Shown in pieces: positions 11,371 through 23,355 of a DNA stretch of 64,000 nucleotides. Position 1 is the first letter of the stretch; every line of letters begins with the position of its first letter. The position numbers and the translations under genes are program-made. The DNA is from Sphagnum compactum (Eukaryota > Bryophyta > Sphagnopsida > Sphagnales): the NCBI GenBank assembly GCA_965153455.1, contig OZ234499.1, positions 6,272,515-6,336,514 on the forward strand, written 5' to 3'. The notes below the pieces were generated by a model. It saw nothing but the letters and a program-made list of their open reading frames with translations, did not search any database and had not been told where the DNA came from.

Positions 11371-11637
11371 CGACAACAAACAACATAATGGAGCTTCGGA
11401 AGTGAAGACTAGGGTTTTTAAATCTACCTTTGAACCTTCCAATCTTCAACAGAAAATTTAAAAGCATGTTGTTAATGGAAAAGATTATGAAATAATATTT
11501 TATGATAGTTTCAATTATTTTATGATAGTCGCAGGATCACACGGAAAGAAAGGGAGAGTCAAGGGAGAGAAAAACAGTTTACGTTTTCCGGTTCCGATGC
11601 ATCATCAGAACCTCGGAAAGCCATGGTTGCAGCGTCC

Positions 11638-11790
11638 AAAGTGCAAACCTCCTTCCCTCCCTCCCGCTCGCTGCGCTTCAAGCGTGGTCGACGATCATGA
11701 CCGGCAAAAGCCACAAAACGAAAGCAAAGTGCAAACCTCCTTCCCTCCCGCTCGCTGCGCTTCAAGCGTGGTCGACGATCATGACCGGCA
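11638..11790 (+). repeat. About 88-bp direct duplication
   Basis: The block 'gtgcaaacctccttccctcc' followed by 'cgctcgctgcgcttcaagcg' and 'gtcgacgatcatgaccggca' appears at 11640 and again at 11728. The two copies are nearly identical, so the duplication is recent. It is non-coding. Confidence 0.8.
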
Positions 11791-11898
11791 AATAATTACA
11801 AACATGGTGTGCGTGCGTCCGTCTGTCCGTTTTTACCTTTTCGAAGTTACCTAATTTACCTAAGTTACTTTTTACTGAGCGGCAGTTAGGAAGTTACT

Positions 11899-12150
11899 GA
11901 GCGGCAGCGGGGGGGGGCCAGCAGGGGTGGGTGGGGGCTAGCAGGGGTGGGGCGGGCCAGCAGGGGGGGCCAGCAGGGGGGGGGCAGCACAGGTGGGGGG
12001 GGGCCAGCAGGGGGGGGGGACGGGCGGGAAAGGACCGGACGGGGGAGTGAAGGGAGGTGTTTTTTTTTTTTTTTTTTTTTTTCGTTTTTTTGGGTCCTCC
12101 CTCCTTTTCTTGGGGGTGGCTGGAGTGGCGTAGCCACGGGTTACCAACCA
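11899..12150 (+). repeat. G-rich 'ggccagcaggggg' array, T22 tract and hairpin
   Basis: From 11905 to 12020 a G-rich unit of the type 'gggccagcagggg' recurs at least five times, followed by a run of 22 T at 12061-12082. At about 12125-12137 there is a GTGGC-GTA-GCCAC hairpin followed by 'gggttaccaaccactcg', after which homology to the host tandem repeat resumes. The hairpin close to the junction suggests a transposon end, but the terminal bases do not fit a CTRR Helitron terminus. Confidence 0.6.
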
Positions 12151-12154
12151 CTCG

Positions 12155-13378
12155 TTTAAATGGTTACATTGACTACTTAATCAATGTTTTTTCTTATGAC
12201 CAATTTCTATCAATTTAAGGGGCAACAACATTAAGAAAGATTTTTGAAAGATTTTTTTTTTCAAATTTAAAATATATATATTGTCAAATTTTTATAACGA
12301 ATTATAGCAAGGAACATAATATTGAAAGATTTGAACAATTTTCTAACTACACAATTTGTTTATAACCAAATGTGGTAAATTTTTTATGGATGATTACAAT
12401 TTTGACAACATTACAAAAATAAATAAATAAATAGTACCTAATCATATTGGGAAAGTAAAAACTTACAATTCCATAAAAGTTGAAAATATTTTATGTATTG
12501 AAAATAAAATTGTAAAAGATTTAATGAATGCGTTTTTTAATCAACATTGAATTTTTATAAGAATTCTAAGTCAATTTAAACAAAAATAAATTTGTAGATT
12601 TATTCATGACATGCAATTTCAAATTATTTTTAAAACTTTTTAAGTTTAATTTTTGTAAATTGTAATTTTTTTGAATACATTATTGATTAAAATATGTTGA
12701 TATTTTGATTCCAAATCCTAAAACCCATTATAAAATTACATCATTAAAAAAAATTAAATGTAAATTTTTAAGTTAAAAAAATATTTTTTAAAAGATTAAA
12801 AAATCCTTTGTTGCTGTTGATGGCCCTTTTTATGTTTGCAAAATGGTGGAAATTCGCCACCAAAAAAACCTTTGGTTACATCATTAATATTTTATTTTAA
12901 ATTTCAAAAACATTGGATAAGGTTTACGATGATTTCAAAGATTGAACTTAAATGTTTTCAAATAAATTTGATGTTGGAATTTTGTATGTGCTAAAAGTCG
13001 AATTATTAGAATTAATTTAAAATTTTTACTTATTATGAATATTATTATTTTTTCAAAATTTTGTCACAATTTTTTGGCATTTTTTTTGTTGTTTACATTT
13101 TTCCTTGAATTTGCACTATTTTTCCCGATCAAAAATTGTCAAATCAAAAAAAATTGAAACCAAAAAAACATGTTGGTTGGGAGGAGGGGAAGGTTAATCC
13201 AAGTATTTAAACCCAAATTTTCACCAAATTCAAATGTGTTTCCTTTACAAAAGAAATAAATGTAAAATGTATTCTTACATCATTAAACAAAATGTTGTGA
13301 TTTTTTTTCAAAGTTATGTTATTAATCATTGGTGTTAATGTATGATTAATCTTGTTAAAAATATATGGTTTTGTTAAT
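12155..13378 (+). repeat. 1.2-kb tandem repeat unit, copy B
   Basis: The unit starts with 'aaatggttacattgact' and ends with the 'gttattaatcattggtgtta' block. Its first half matches the following copy at 13379-13950 (for example 'ttcttatgaccaattt', 'catattgggaaagta'). Its second half matches the interrupted copy at 3790-4442. It is AT-rich and non-coding. Confidence 0.7.
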
Positions 13379-13950
13379 TAAATGGTTACATTTACTATTT
13401 AATAATGTTTCTTCTTATGACCAATTTTTGGTAATTTAAGGGGGCCACAACATTGAAGAAAAACAATCTTTGAAACAAAAAAATTTAATGTCAAATTTAA
13501 AATATATATTTTTATTGTTTTACAATAAAATATCTTAAATAACCATAATATTGAAAGATTCAACCAAGTTTTCAACTACACAACCTGTTTCAAACCAAAT
13601 GTGATAGTCTTCTTATGGATGATTACCATTTTTTCAACATCATAAAAATAAATAAACAAATTTATATATAATCATATTGGGTAAAATAAGAACTTGTAAT
13701 TCCTCAAAAAAATGGACATATTTTTTGTAAATTAAAAAATTATAAAAACTTAATAAATGCACTTTTTGAATTCCCGTTGAATTTATAAAAAATTTAGGTC
13801 AATTTAAACAAAAAGATATTTGTTGATTTTATTTATGAAATGTTATTTTAAGTTTTTTTTTACATTGTAAATTATAAATTTGTAAATTATAAATTTTTGA
13901 ATACATTATTGAATAAACTTCAAATTCATCTTTTCATTTGTAGCATTTGA
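13379..13950 (+). repeat. 1.2-kb tandem repeat unit, copy C (partial)
   Basis: It begins 'aaatggttacatttact', the same start as copy B at 12155, and follows it through 'ttcttatgaccaatttt', 'taatttaaggggg' and 'aatcatattgggtaaa'. Similarity fades after about 13920. Copies A, B and C together show that the locus was a tandem array before the Helitron landed. Confidence 0.65.
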
Positions 13951-14770
13951 ATACATTTTGCACAAGAAAATGTATGTTAAAGTTTGAATCTCCTAGACAA
14001 TTTTATGCCAAACATGATAAAGTCAACTTTTTCATTTTTATTCATAAAGTGTTGAAGTGTTTGGTGGTTAAGACCTTAGTGTGTATCCATGAAGTCTTGG
14101 GTTCAATCCTTGATGGATGCATGTTTAAATGTATCTTGTACAAATGTAATTTACAAACATATACATCATGGTGAATACATAAACATGTACATCATGCTTA
14201 AATGATGTCAAAAAAAAAATGTCAACAAAATTCGAAAAAGAAAGAAAAAAAACTTTAATTTTTTTCATGGCATGCTGTGACAAAAATGTAATCCATGACT
14301 CCATGATTTGGAAAAAAAAAACAAAAAAAAAAGTTATATCAAAATGTGGCATGTTATTCCACGTCATATTAACTTGGGACCTCATATATCCATGTCATAT
14401 TTTTTTACTTAAAAATTATCTAGTGCAACATGTAACTATCCAAAACAACTAAAAAAAGTTTCATTAAAAATGTCTTAATCAACTAGTCTTTTTTTATCAA
14501 AACCATACAAGTTGCATATTAGTCAGTTTTGTCTTATTTCATTAAAAACGTAGTGAATTTGGATAGTGGAAAAATACAAGATTTCTTCTTGTGACCTAGG
14601 TTTCCGAATCACTTGGCCATCTATAAACCCATGTCAAAATGACCATAAATTGTTAGTGGTAAATGCAAACCAAAGAAAATAATACAAGTAACATTATACT
14701 TAAATTTACAAAGCAAACACATGTTTCTTTCAATCAACAAGTCTTTTTGCATTAGACTTGGAATCATGTA
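13950..14770. other. Intergenic sequence, no gene seen
   Basis: AT-rich, with short open frames on both strands that show no domain. Nothing supported. Confidence 0.45.
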
Positions 14771-14772
14771 CA

Positions 14773-17580
14773 TCAATTGGGATTATATGCTTGCCTACCC
14801 TCAATAAGATTAAGTATGTTCTCCTTGATGTGTGCAAGCATACAAAATCTAAGGTTACCTTTCCTTGTTGCATTAAGAAAGCATTGGAAATTTTGATTTG
14901 ATGACCAAGTGAGAATATGTAACAACATAACGAGCATCCTTAAACAACATGTAAGAAAGGTTTTGAATACTTGGTCCTCCAATGCGCTTATACCATATTC
15001 CACCTAAGATCATGTCACCTTCGTACCATGTATTCCCCCAACCATCATTGAAAGTTTCCATGCACCTATTTAATTACTTGTTGCAAATAACAACAAAAAA
15101 TACTTCTCCATTCTCCAGCTCATCTGAAATAACTACGTAGTTATTTCCAATCTCAACTTTGGTTGCCTCTGTTTCAATGTCGTCCTCAACATTTAAGTCA
15201 TCTAAATTTGAACCAACATCCTCCTCACCAACTATGAACCCTCTTTGCCTACTCCATGTACCAAAAAAATTATAGGTTAATTTTCCCAAATTTGTAGTTG
15301 TTTGTGAATCTATTAATTATAATCTATAAATTATAGCATTTAAGTTTACAATAGAAGTAACATACACAATGTGCAATAAACTATTAGGTCAACATTTTCA
15401 AAAAAATAGAAGTTAAATTAAAAAACTTTTGCTTGTGTAATGTTGTGGGATTCAAGGGTGTGTAACATCCATGGTTGCACATGGAGTTTGTTTTTACAAA
15501 AGCCTACATTGTCATCCATGCATTTTGGGCAAAAGCAAAGCTAGTTGCATCAAGTTCAACAATGTGACATCAATATGTGAAATAGAACAAATGGAATTCA
15601 TTAACCCAGACTCATGAGTGCTTTTACAATCCCAAGCAAATCTATGATCTACGTCCTTAGGTTTGATAAGATGGAATAATCAGATAATTTCACAACCTGC
15701 ATGTGGATATGCAACATGTTCTTTTAATTGTTTTTTAGTGCAAAAAAAACATCAATTGCACACTAAAGTTGAGTTCTAGGTGTTTGCACACTATGGTGAC
15801 CTTATATTGACGTCACAATGGCAATTTTTTTTGTATTCCTTAGGTACAAGAAAATAAATAAAATAAGATCCATTGAAATAATAAAAAAAGGGACTCATTT
15901 ATTTAAAGCTATCATAATCAACCTTTCAAAAGTGAAAAAATCAAATCAAAATCATGGATAGCCAATAAGTAATGGACTTTTGAATTTTGCCCACATTTTT
16001 TTTCACACTAGCAAAATTCATGGAAATGGACTTTTATTTTACAATGTGTTAATCTTATGTGATTGAAACTTCGGGATATTGGATGAATTATGTTTTAAAA
16101 ATTAAAGATCCATTAAATGAATGGAATGTGCTTTTAATTTATTATGTTATGAACTTTTTAAATTTCCAAAAATTGTAATTATTATTTTTTAAAAAAGGCA
16201 TTTAAAAATAAATTTTTTGAGATATTTTTTATATGTCTTATAGCATCATGATTTGAAATTGGAAATGGAAAAAATTATATTTTTTCAATATCATTTAAAT
16301 ATTCATATTTTAAGCCAATTTTTCAACTACACTAGAAAAGGACTTTGAAAAGGCATTCTAATCTGCCGAAATTGTGACATCCTAATGTGCTTTGGCCTTT
16401 TTAGATTCCGTGTTCATATACATTTTGCAAATTTCATGCTTCAATATAGCTCTAACTCCATCATGAACACCCTTCCCATGGCCTGATCCAAAGTAGGACC
16501 ATACCATGCGGTAGACATGGGGTAAAACAACATTCTACATTTTTGCTTGGTACCTAAACATACCAAACACCAAGAATTAGGGTTAAAAAAATGTAACAAA
16601 CAAAAACCATGATATTTGATAACCCATAAAGAAAGCAAATTACTTGGAGATGTGATACCACACTCTATGTGATTTGAATTGGGTTGTGCACCCATCGGAC
16701 CAAACAAGGTGTTCATTTGGGCAAATACTTCTAAAGGTCAAATATGCCCAGTGTAGTTCAAAACAATGTTAGACCAAAAATGTATCATGCTCATTGTCAT
16801 CAAAAATTTGTAATAATGATATTCAATCAAAAGCTTCTTTTGGGTGGATGTGGGATTGGTTTTAGTATGTGGGATTCCATCAATAACAAATGTGAACCAA
16901 AATTGTTATCTGAAAAGAATGCAAATGCATTTCTTGGATTTCATTGTAGTTGTGGAATGAATAATTTTCTATAAAATCCACAACTAACAAAATAGATGTA
17001 GGTGGAAATGTGTTTAAACAGACATTATATTGTTCCTCCTATAATTTGGACACATAATTGTGCATCACAAAAAAATTCAACTTTAGCCTCAAATAATCCA
17101 ATAACTCCTTTGTTGTTGTCTATTTATACTATAACCATAAGACTTTGTTGGGATTTTTAGCCCACGTCTTACCATGAATAACCAACCCACAACACTTCCA
17201 CTGTATACAGAAAGTAAAATGCTTGTTCTTTTCAGCAAGGCATGTCATGAATATATCTACACCACAACTTCGGCACTCACCTTTTAAACAACACGGATTA
17301 TGCCATACAAAATTTTCCATTGCACATAAGCTCGAAGTCCACATGTTAGTGAGTTCGGATAATTGTATTCATTCAGCAATGCAATGCCTTGGAGTCCCAA
17401 AGCAGCAGATATCATAGTTGCAATTGCACATTCTACCATGCCATAGTTCCACCATTTTTATATGATACTTACATGCACATGTGTTGCAATCCTTAAGCCT
17501 CCTTACATAACGAGGCTTTAGCTTCTCAAAAGCTCGAAACCCAACCTTACATTATACATGAACTTTCACAAACCATGTGT
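14773..17580 (-). pseudogene. Decayed gene for a cysteine-rich, probably transposon-borne protein
   Basis: Separate minus-strand frames look like pieces of one protein. Around 17580-17400 there is KPRYVRRLKD..TCACKYH; at 17344-17129 a cysteine-rich piece with WHNPCCLKGECRSCGVD, then WKCCG and GKTWAKNP; at 15289-15074 an acidic piece; and at 15061-14873 NDGWGNTWYEGD followed by VVTYSHLV. From memory, this order resembles a repetitive protein family of unknown function found in many copies in mosses, ferns and algae, with CxxGxCxxCG fingers and a DGW..WYEGD C-terminal segment. The frame has stops and gaps and no intact start. Function cannot be assigned; a transposase or element-encoded DNA-binding protein is one possibility. 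A database search would settle the family. Confidence 0.45.
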
Positions 17581-17740
17581 AGAAGTTCAACTGCAAAATA
17601 CCAAGTTCCAAAATAAGTACAATTTTTATTGAACTTATAATACAAATGACATATAAACCCTAGAACTTGCAAGTATACAATTATGGCAAAATCAACTAAT
17701 TACAAGTAATGCATTATACTAGACAAGTAAAATAAGTAGA

Positions 17741-18310
17741 ATAAAATTTTGGACAAGTAGCCTACATAGCTTATAACCATATATAGCCTAATTGTAGCCT
17801 TTGTAGCCTATGTAGCCCAGAGGTATAATTTACATAATGTAGACATAATTTAGGTTTAACCTACATAACCTCAATATAGCCATACATAGGCATACATATA
17901 ACTTTCATATATAGCCCTAAATATAACTCTATGTCACACATAGAACCCAAGATTAGCCCTACATAATCAAGGTATAATTTTATGTATAGCCTATATAGCC
18001 TACACAACTTAAATATAGCCTTGGTTTTAGCGTAAGTATAACCTAGGCACAACTTACCTAGCCTAGGTATAACCGTACATAACCTACATATAGCTTATGT
18101 ATAACCCTACATATAACCTAAACATAGCCTACATAACTTAATTATAGTTTAGGTGTAACCCTATATGTCACATACATATCCAAAATATAGCTTAATTATA
18201 ACCTTACATAACCTAAATTTTGTGGCCTAAATTGCCTACATAGCCTAGGCATAGCCCTATGTATAACCTTACATAGCCTAAGTATAAACATATGGGTCAA
18301 AACATGGTTG
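17741..18310 (+). repeat. Degenerate minisatellite, left arm
   Basis: Short AT-rich units of the type 'tagcctacata' alternating with 'acctaggtataacc' repeat with variable spacing of about 10-14 bp across the whole stretch. The same sequence type resumes at 23950 on the other side of the mitochondrial insertion. It has no coding capacity. Confidence 0.75.
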
Positions 18311-18445
18311 GGGTACCCAAAAGGACTATCTCATTTTATATTCACTAGACCCCCTCACTTAAACATGTTGTTGAAACTTAATAACACATTCATATTGAAA
18401 GTTTGATTTTATTCATAGATAGATACATTACAAAGGTACAATTCT

Positions 18446-19458
18446 ATGCATAGAATGTCAAGATTAAACAAGATTCAAGCTGGGGAAATGGTTGAATTTG
18501 CTAGCGGTGTGAAAGGAATGGCTTTAAATTTAGAAAATGAAAATGTAAGAATTGTTATATTTGGTAGTGATACCGCCATCAAAGAAGGAGATATTGTCAA
18601 ACGCATTGGATCTATTGTGGATGTTCTTGTAGGAAAGGACTTGCTAGGTCGTGTGGTTGATGCGTTAGGAGTACCTATTGATGGGAAAGGTGCTTTAAGC
18701 GCTGCAGAACGAAGACGTGTAGAAGTTAAAGCCCCTGGGATTATTGCATGTAAATCTGTGCACGAACCCATGCAAACAGGATTGAAAGCAATAGATAGCC
18801 TGGTTCCTATAGGTCGTGGTCAACGAAAACTTATAATAGGAGACAAACAAACTGGAAAGATTGCTATAACTATTGATACCATATTAAACCAAAAGCAAAT
18901 CAATGCGCATGGCACCTCAAATAGTGAAAAATTGTATTGTGTGTATGTAACAATCGGACAGAAACGTTCAACTGTGGCACAATTAGTTAAGATTCTTTCA
19001 GAAGTGGGTGCTTTAGAATATCGCATTATTGTAGCAGCCACTGCTTCAGATCTTGCTCCTCTGCAATTCTTGGCACCATATTCAGGTTGTGCTATGGGAA
19101 AATATTTTCGAGATAATGGAATGCACGCATTAATTATTTATGATGACCTAAGTAAGCAATCAGTGGCATATCGTCAAATGTCATTATTGTTACGTCGACC
19201 ACCAGGTCGTGAAGCGTTCCCAGGAGATGTGTTCTATTTACATTCTCGTTTATTAGAAAGAGCCGCTAAAATGTCAGACCAGACTGGTGCAGGTAGCTTG
19301 ATTGCATTACTCGTAATTGAAACACAAGCTGGAGACATGTCTGCTTATATTCCTACTAATGTTATTTCCATTACAAATGGACAAATCTTTTTGGAAACAA
19401 AACTCTTTTATCGTGGAATTTGACCTGCTATTAACGTAGGATTATCTGTAAGTCGTGT
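18446..19458 (+). pseudogene. atp1: atp1 exon 1 (ATP synthase F1 alpha), 5'-truncated copy
   Basis: The F1 alpha subunit binds nucleotide and, with beta, forms the catalytic hexamer in mitochondria. This copy aligns from about codon 45 ([18 protein letters not shown]) to codon 377 and lacks the N-terminal barrel start; the local ATG is not the native one. Lesions include a changed Walker A (GDKQTGKI, about 18840-18863, Thr replaced by Ile), DVLVG for DVPVG, SDLAPL for SDPAPL, MGKYF for MGEYF, and an in-frame TGA at 19421 that replaces the Arg after FYRGI. It continues after the stop as PAINVGLSVSRV to the intron. It is non-functional. Confidence 0.9.
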
Positions 19459-22364
19459 GAGCGAGGTGAGATCTACATGGGATCGCTGGAGTTGGAAAGC
19501 TCTGCGTAGGATCCCTCAGCGCGTAATCTGCCTTATCCGATTATAATTGAGTTGAAAGCAGGTGAGTCAGAAACTAACTATCAGAAGTTTAGGAGAACAA
19601 ACCTTGATGATGGTCGCCCCACTCTGAGAGGGAAGACACCCAGGATTACACCTGCGTGAATTTGGGATATGTGTCGTCCGCAGCATGAGTACTTCTACTA
19701 CACAGGAAGGAAAAGGGGAACCCTGCATCGAAAAAGACACAAACTCCACGGCAACGAACAGGTCAACCAAGGCCCTACAAATCGTTAAATACCTAGAGGG
19801 AACTTTCAATGGAAATCGCAGCCTGTCTATGGGGAAAGGCTGCGATTTATACGGTCCTAGTAGAACCACCACAAGAACTTACGAAGGAAACTTTGTTGGT
19901 TCGGCGATGGATAGAACTGAAAATCAGAAAAGTCCTACTTCTCATGTCCGAGTTAAAACTGCGGCCAATTGGATTCGGAAACTGAAACCTAATGCCGACA
20001 GAAAATCTCAAAAGATCACCAACATAATAGTTGACCCACATGCGCTCATAACAACTTACAAACATATCAAATCCAAACTCAGAAACATGACCCCAAGAGG
20101 AGATGACGAACGGAAGACCTTCCTGGGGGGGGGGAGGGGAAGGAAACCCTTTTTTTCTGGGCATCAACCAAAGATGGTTTGAGCACTGCAAAATGACTGC
20201 GCACGAAAAAATATCCATTCAAACCCGCAAGACAAATCAACATCCCAAAACCAGGAAAACCCAAGGAGACGAGACTGCTTGTGATGATCGGCCTCAAGGA
20301 CCACCAAGTAATATAAAAAGCCATCAGAGCAGTCCTATAAAAAAATATACAAATCAACATTTTCAAAGGACTCGCATAAGTTTAGATTGAGCAAGTCCTG
20401 CCATACGGCACTCGAAACCATAAAGTATGGGTAGAAGAAGACGTCTTGCTTTATTGAGTTCAACATTCAAAAGTGCTACGAAACCTTGAATCGAAAAAGG
20501 CTCAAAGGCCTTATTTCAGAAAATATACAAGATTAACGTTTTTTGGATATGTTAACACAGATACGTGGGCATAATAAGCATAGGAAGATCTATATATGAA
20601 GATAAGATAATACCTCAAGGAAAAAGCGTACTGTCATCTCTTTTGTGTGATATCTACCTCCACCAACCAGACGATGAAGTAGATCAGATTAAGAAAGAAT
20701 GGAACACGAAATTCGGGCCACATTAACCTTGAATATCGAGAGCTAAATTACCTAGATAGGAAAATGATGGCAAGATAAAGAAAAATATAGAGCAGCTAAG
20801 GTGTGAAAAGCGGCATTGAGTGCGCACGGCAAAAGAGCTGCAAATCAGCCACCAAGACTATAAAAATCATGAGTTCGTCGGGGTAAAGTATATTAGATAT
20901 GCAGACAATTTTCTGATTGGCGTCTTGATGAGCAAGGCCACCATGCTCAAAATACTGGAGAGAGTGACATAATTTAGATGGTCGGAGGACTTAAAGCCGC
21001 AAATAAACGTAAGAGAAAACCAACTCAGTCACGCAGTGTCCAACAAAATTCCGTTCATTCCTGGTTTTTTTTTTATGGGTGCCTAATCTAAAGTATATGC
21101 CTGTGGTAAGCTTTGCCTACATGAGGGTGGCCTTTAAAGAGAGGGCTCACGCTATGAGACCTGAGTAAAGGCTAGAAGAGTGTTGAGGAAGTGTTGTCAC
21201 GTAGTTCCGAAGTGCTGGACCTTGGCATATGAGAAATGATGTCGAGAGTTGGGTAAGGACAAAACCAAAGGACAGACTATCAAAATGGCAACATAACATA
21301 TTTTGGCTATGTTAAAAGAAGAAAGCTTTCAATGGCAAGAAGAGACCCGAAAAACACTTCGGATATTCATAAGGTCAGCCCTAGGACAAAAAATGTTTTC
21401 AAAGGAAGAAGTACAAATATTCTTTAAAATACTAGAAGCCTTCTGGACGGCCGTAGACTAAGGGAGAGTAGTAGTCGCTAAAACCATTAAAAAAATAGAA
21501 GAGCGAGGCCCAGGGTAGCTTTGCTGGACAGACGGGTGGCCGGGTGCAAGTAAAAGCCGCCTTAATAACCCTCATATACGATAAACTCCAAAATAAAGCT
21601 TTCTTTGATGAAAAGGGGCAACCAACATCAAATCATGACAAGCCAAGAAGATAATTGGGTTATGGTGTGGCTTGGTATCGTAGTGTGACTATACGAATAT
21701 TAAATTATTATTTATGCTGTGAAAACCTTAGTAAGGTGGAGTCAATTGTCAACTACCATCTAAAGTAGTCAGCTATATATATGCTAGCCAAGAAGCACAA
21801 ATCCAGCTCACAGCAGATCATCTAGAAGTTCAGCAAAAAGTTATGACAAAGAAGGGCGCAAGATTGGCAGTGTTTCTTAGTCTGGTCTGGAGGAAATAAG
21901 TCTATTTTCAAAGGACTTATTAAGGACGGACCCCTGATAAGTTAGTCATAAATAGGCTTTTTATAAGGTTAAGCCGAAGTAAGGTACTCTCGCAGATCAT
22001 CGCGTGCGCAGTTAAGGGGTGTAAATAAAATGATATAGAGCACCATGTCTGGCAACTAAAAAAGGCTTAAACAGCCAGGAAGCACAAGGTGCAATCTATC
22101 AGAAAGGTGAAAATATTACAGAAAATGAAGGCTATCTAATTGGCAATCAATGGAAAGCAAATTCCTCTGTGTGCTCGACATTGTGACGAACTATACGCGG
22201 GCAAGGTATTGATGACCGATATTGATTTGAACGTTGTCTAAAAGTGGCAGGTTTCAGGAGAAGGGAGCCGTGTGATAGGTGACTATCGTGCGCGGTTCTT
22301 TAAGAGGGAGCCGGGTTTTTTATCCTGTGCTAGCGGTTAGAGATGGGCGCGAATCCTACTTTCG
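19459..22364 (+). ncRNA. Group II intron in atp1 (nuclear copy)
   Basis: It starts 'gagcg' (near the GUGYG consensus) and is bounded by exon sequence that rejoins as CGT GT|A GGT TCT, restoring Arg-Val-Gly-Ser. Domain V is at 22265-22298: 34 nt with the AGC catalytic triad, a five-pair GATAG/CTATC distal stem and a GTGA tetraloop, all intact. A domain VI-like stem follows. The position, around nt 1130 of the coding sequence, is close to the atp1 intron site known in some bryophytes, though I cannot verify identity. The body carries a decayed intron-encoded protein. It is about 2.9 kb long. Confidence 0.8.
19680..22240 (+). pseudogene. Group II intron-encoded protein (reverse transcriptase/maturase), decayed
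   Basis: Fragments in shifting frames follow the order of an organellar intron protein. Domain 0/RT start is WIRKLKPNADRKSQKIT (about 19970) with an N-terminal open stretch to 20110. A piece at 20216-20310 reads FKPARQINIPKPGKPKETR. The RT active site is KYIRYADNFLIG (20884-20920), where YADD has become YADN. Domain X-like NYYLC..LSKVESIVNYHL is near 21700-21760, and an HNH-type ending (CAVKGC near 22005; LCARHCDELYAGK near 22160-22205) closes it. Many stops and frameshifts interrupt it. The active-site loss and the stops make it dead. Confidence 0.8.
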
Positions 22365-22788
22365 AGGTTCTGCGGCTCAGTTGAAAGCTATGAAACAGGT
22401 ATGTGGTAGCTTAAAATTAGAATTGGCGCAATATCGTGAACTAGCCGCTTTTGCTCAATTTGGTTCAGACCTTGATGCTGCTATTCAGTATTTATTAAAT
22501 CGTGGGGCCAGGCTAACGGAGGTTCTCAAACAACCACAATATAGCCCAATTCCTATTGAAAAACAAATCGTGGTTATTTATGCAGTTGTCAAAGGTTATT
22601 TAGATCAAATTCCTATTTCGAGCATTGATCAATATGAACATGAGCTTCTGAAGTCTATGGACCCAAGTATACTTTCTACTATTGTACAACAAAAGAACAT
22701 CACTAAGCAGATTAACAATCAACTGGCTACCTTTTGTCAAAAATTTACACAGGGCTTCTTAGCAACTCATTCAGTTCAAAGAGATTAA
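22365..22788 (+). pseudogene. atp1: atp1 exon 2 (F1 alpha C-terminus), nuclear copy
   Basis: Begins [20 protein letters not shown] and runs without a stop to TAA at 22786, ending ATHSVQRD; this is the C-terminal helical domain of the F1 alpha subunit. Differences such as ELAAF for EVAAF and ITKQIN for ITEQIN again fit C-to-T or G-to-A changes. The open frame extends upstream into the intron (22279) by chance. Together with exon 1 it gives a copy with two exons and one stop codon. Confidence 0.9.
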
Positions 22789-23355
22789 ACTAAAAAATCA
22801 ATTTTTTTTCTAAAATATATTTCTTTCTCCAATATATTTTTTTCTAGGCTACATGTTTTCTTTTTGTGCTTTCGGGTGGAGGGCCAAAATGGTCAGGGCA
22901 TAGTCAAATATTTTTCTTTGGCCCCCTGGCTACGCCCTTAATAAGGCTTCGCCATACCAGTAGAGTTCTTCTCCTCTCCATCCCCTCCCCTCCACTTTGT
23001 TTTTATTCATCCTTTTTTACAAAGAAGAAAAACCCTTTTTCTCTTGAGTTCTCCCAAAGTTACCAAGGGGCAAGACTAAACTTCAAAAAAACAGAAAACA
23101 GGGACGAGTATTTTAATCATCTACTATTAGATATTATCAGGTATCAAGTAACAACATTATAGTGCCGAAAAAATTTTGTATCAGAAAATAGTATAATTTA
23201 TTTATTAGGTGGCCTCTTTAATATGGAGAAAGAACAGATCAGATTGACTATGTATCGCCTAATTAGTATTTTATTAAAATTATATCACGAAGTGATGCAT
23301 CAGTCTTTTCTATAAACTTTCTCACCATTAAAGGCCGTAGATTATGCATGTGCAA
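22789..23355. other. Downstream mitochondrial or junction sequence, no gene seen
   Basis: T-rich sequence follows the atp1 stop. A GC-richer patch at 22915-22955 is palindromic in part ('ggctacgcccttaataaggc'). No gene is supported. Confidence 0.4.

Noticed and set aside
11886-12159. Proline-rich frames in the G-rich array
   Set aside because: All reading frames of the array are open because of base composition; no start context or conserved domain.
18446-22788. Functional transfer of atp1 to the nucleus
   Set aside because: No N-terminus or targeting sequence, an in-frame TGA, a damaged Walker A, and an unspliced group II intron.
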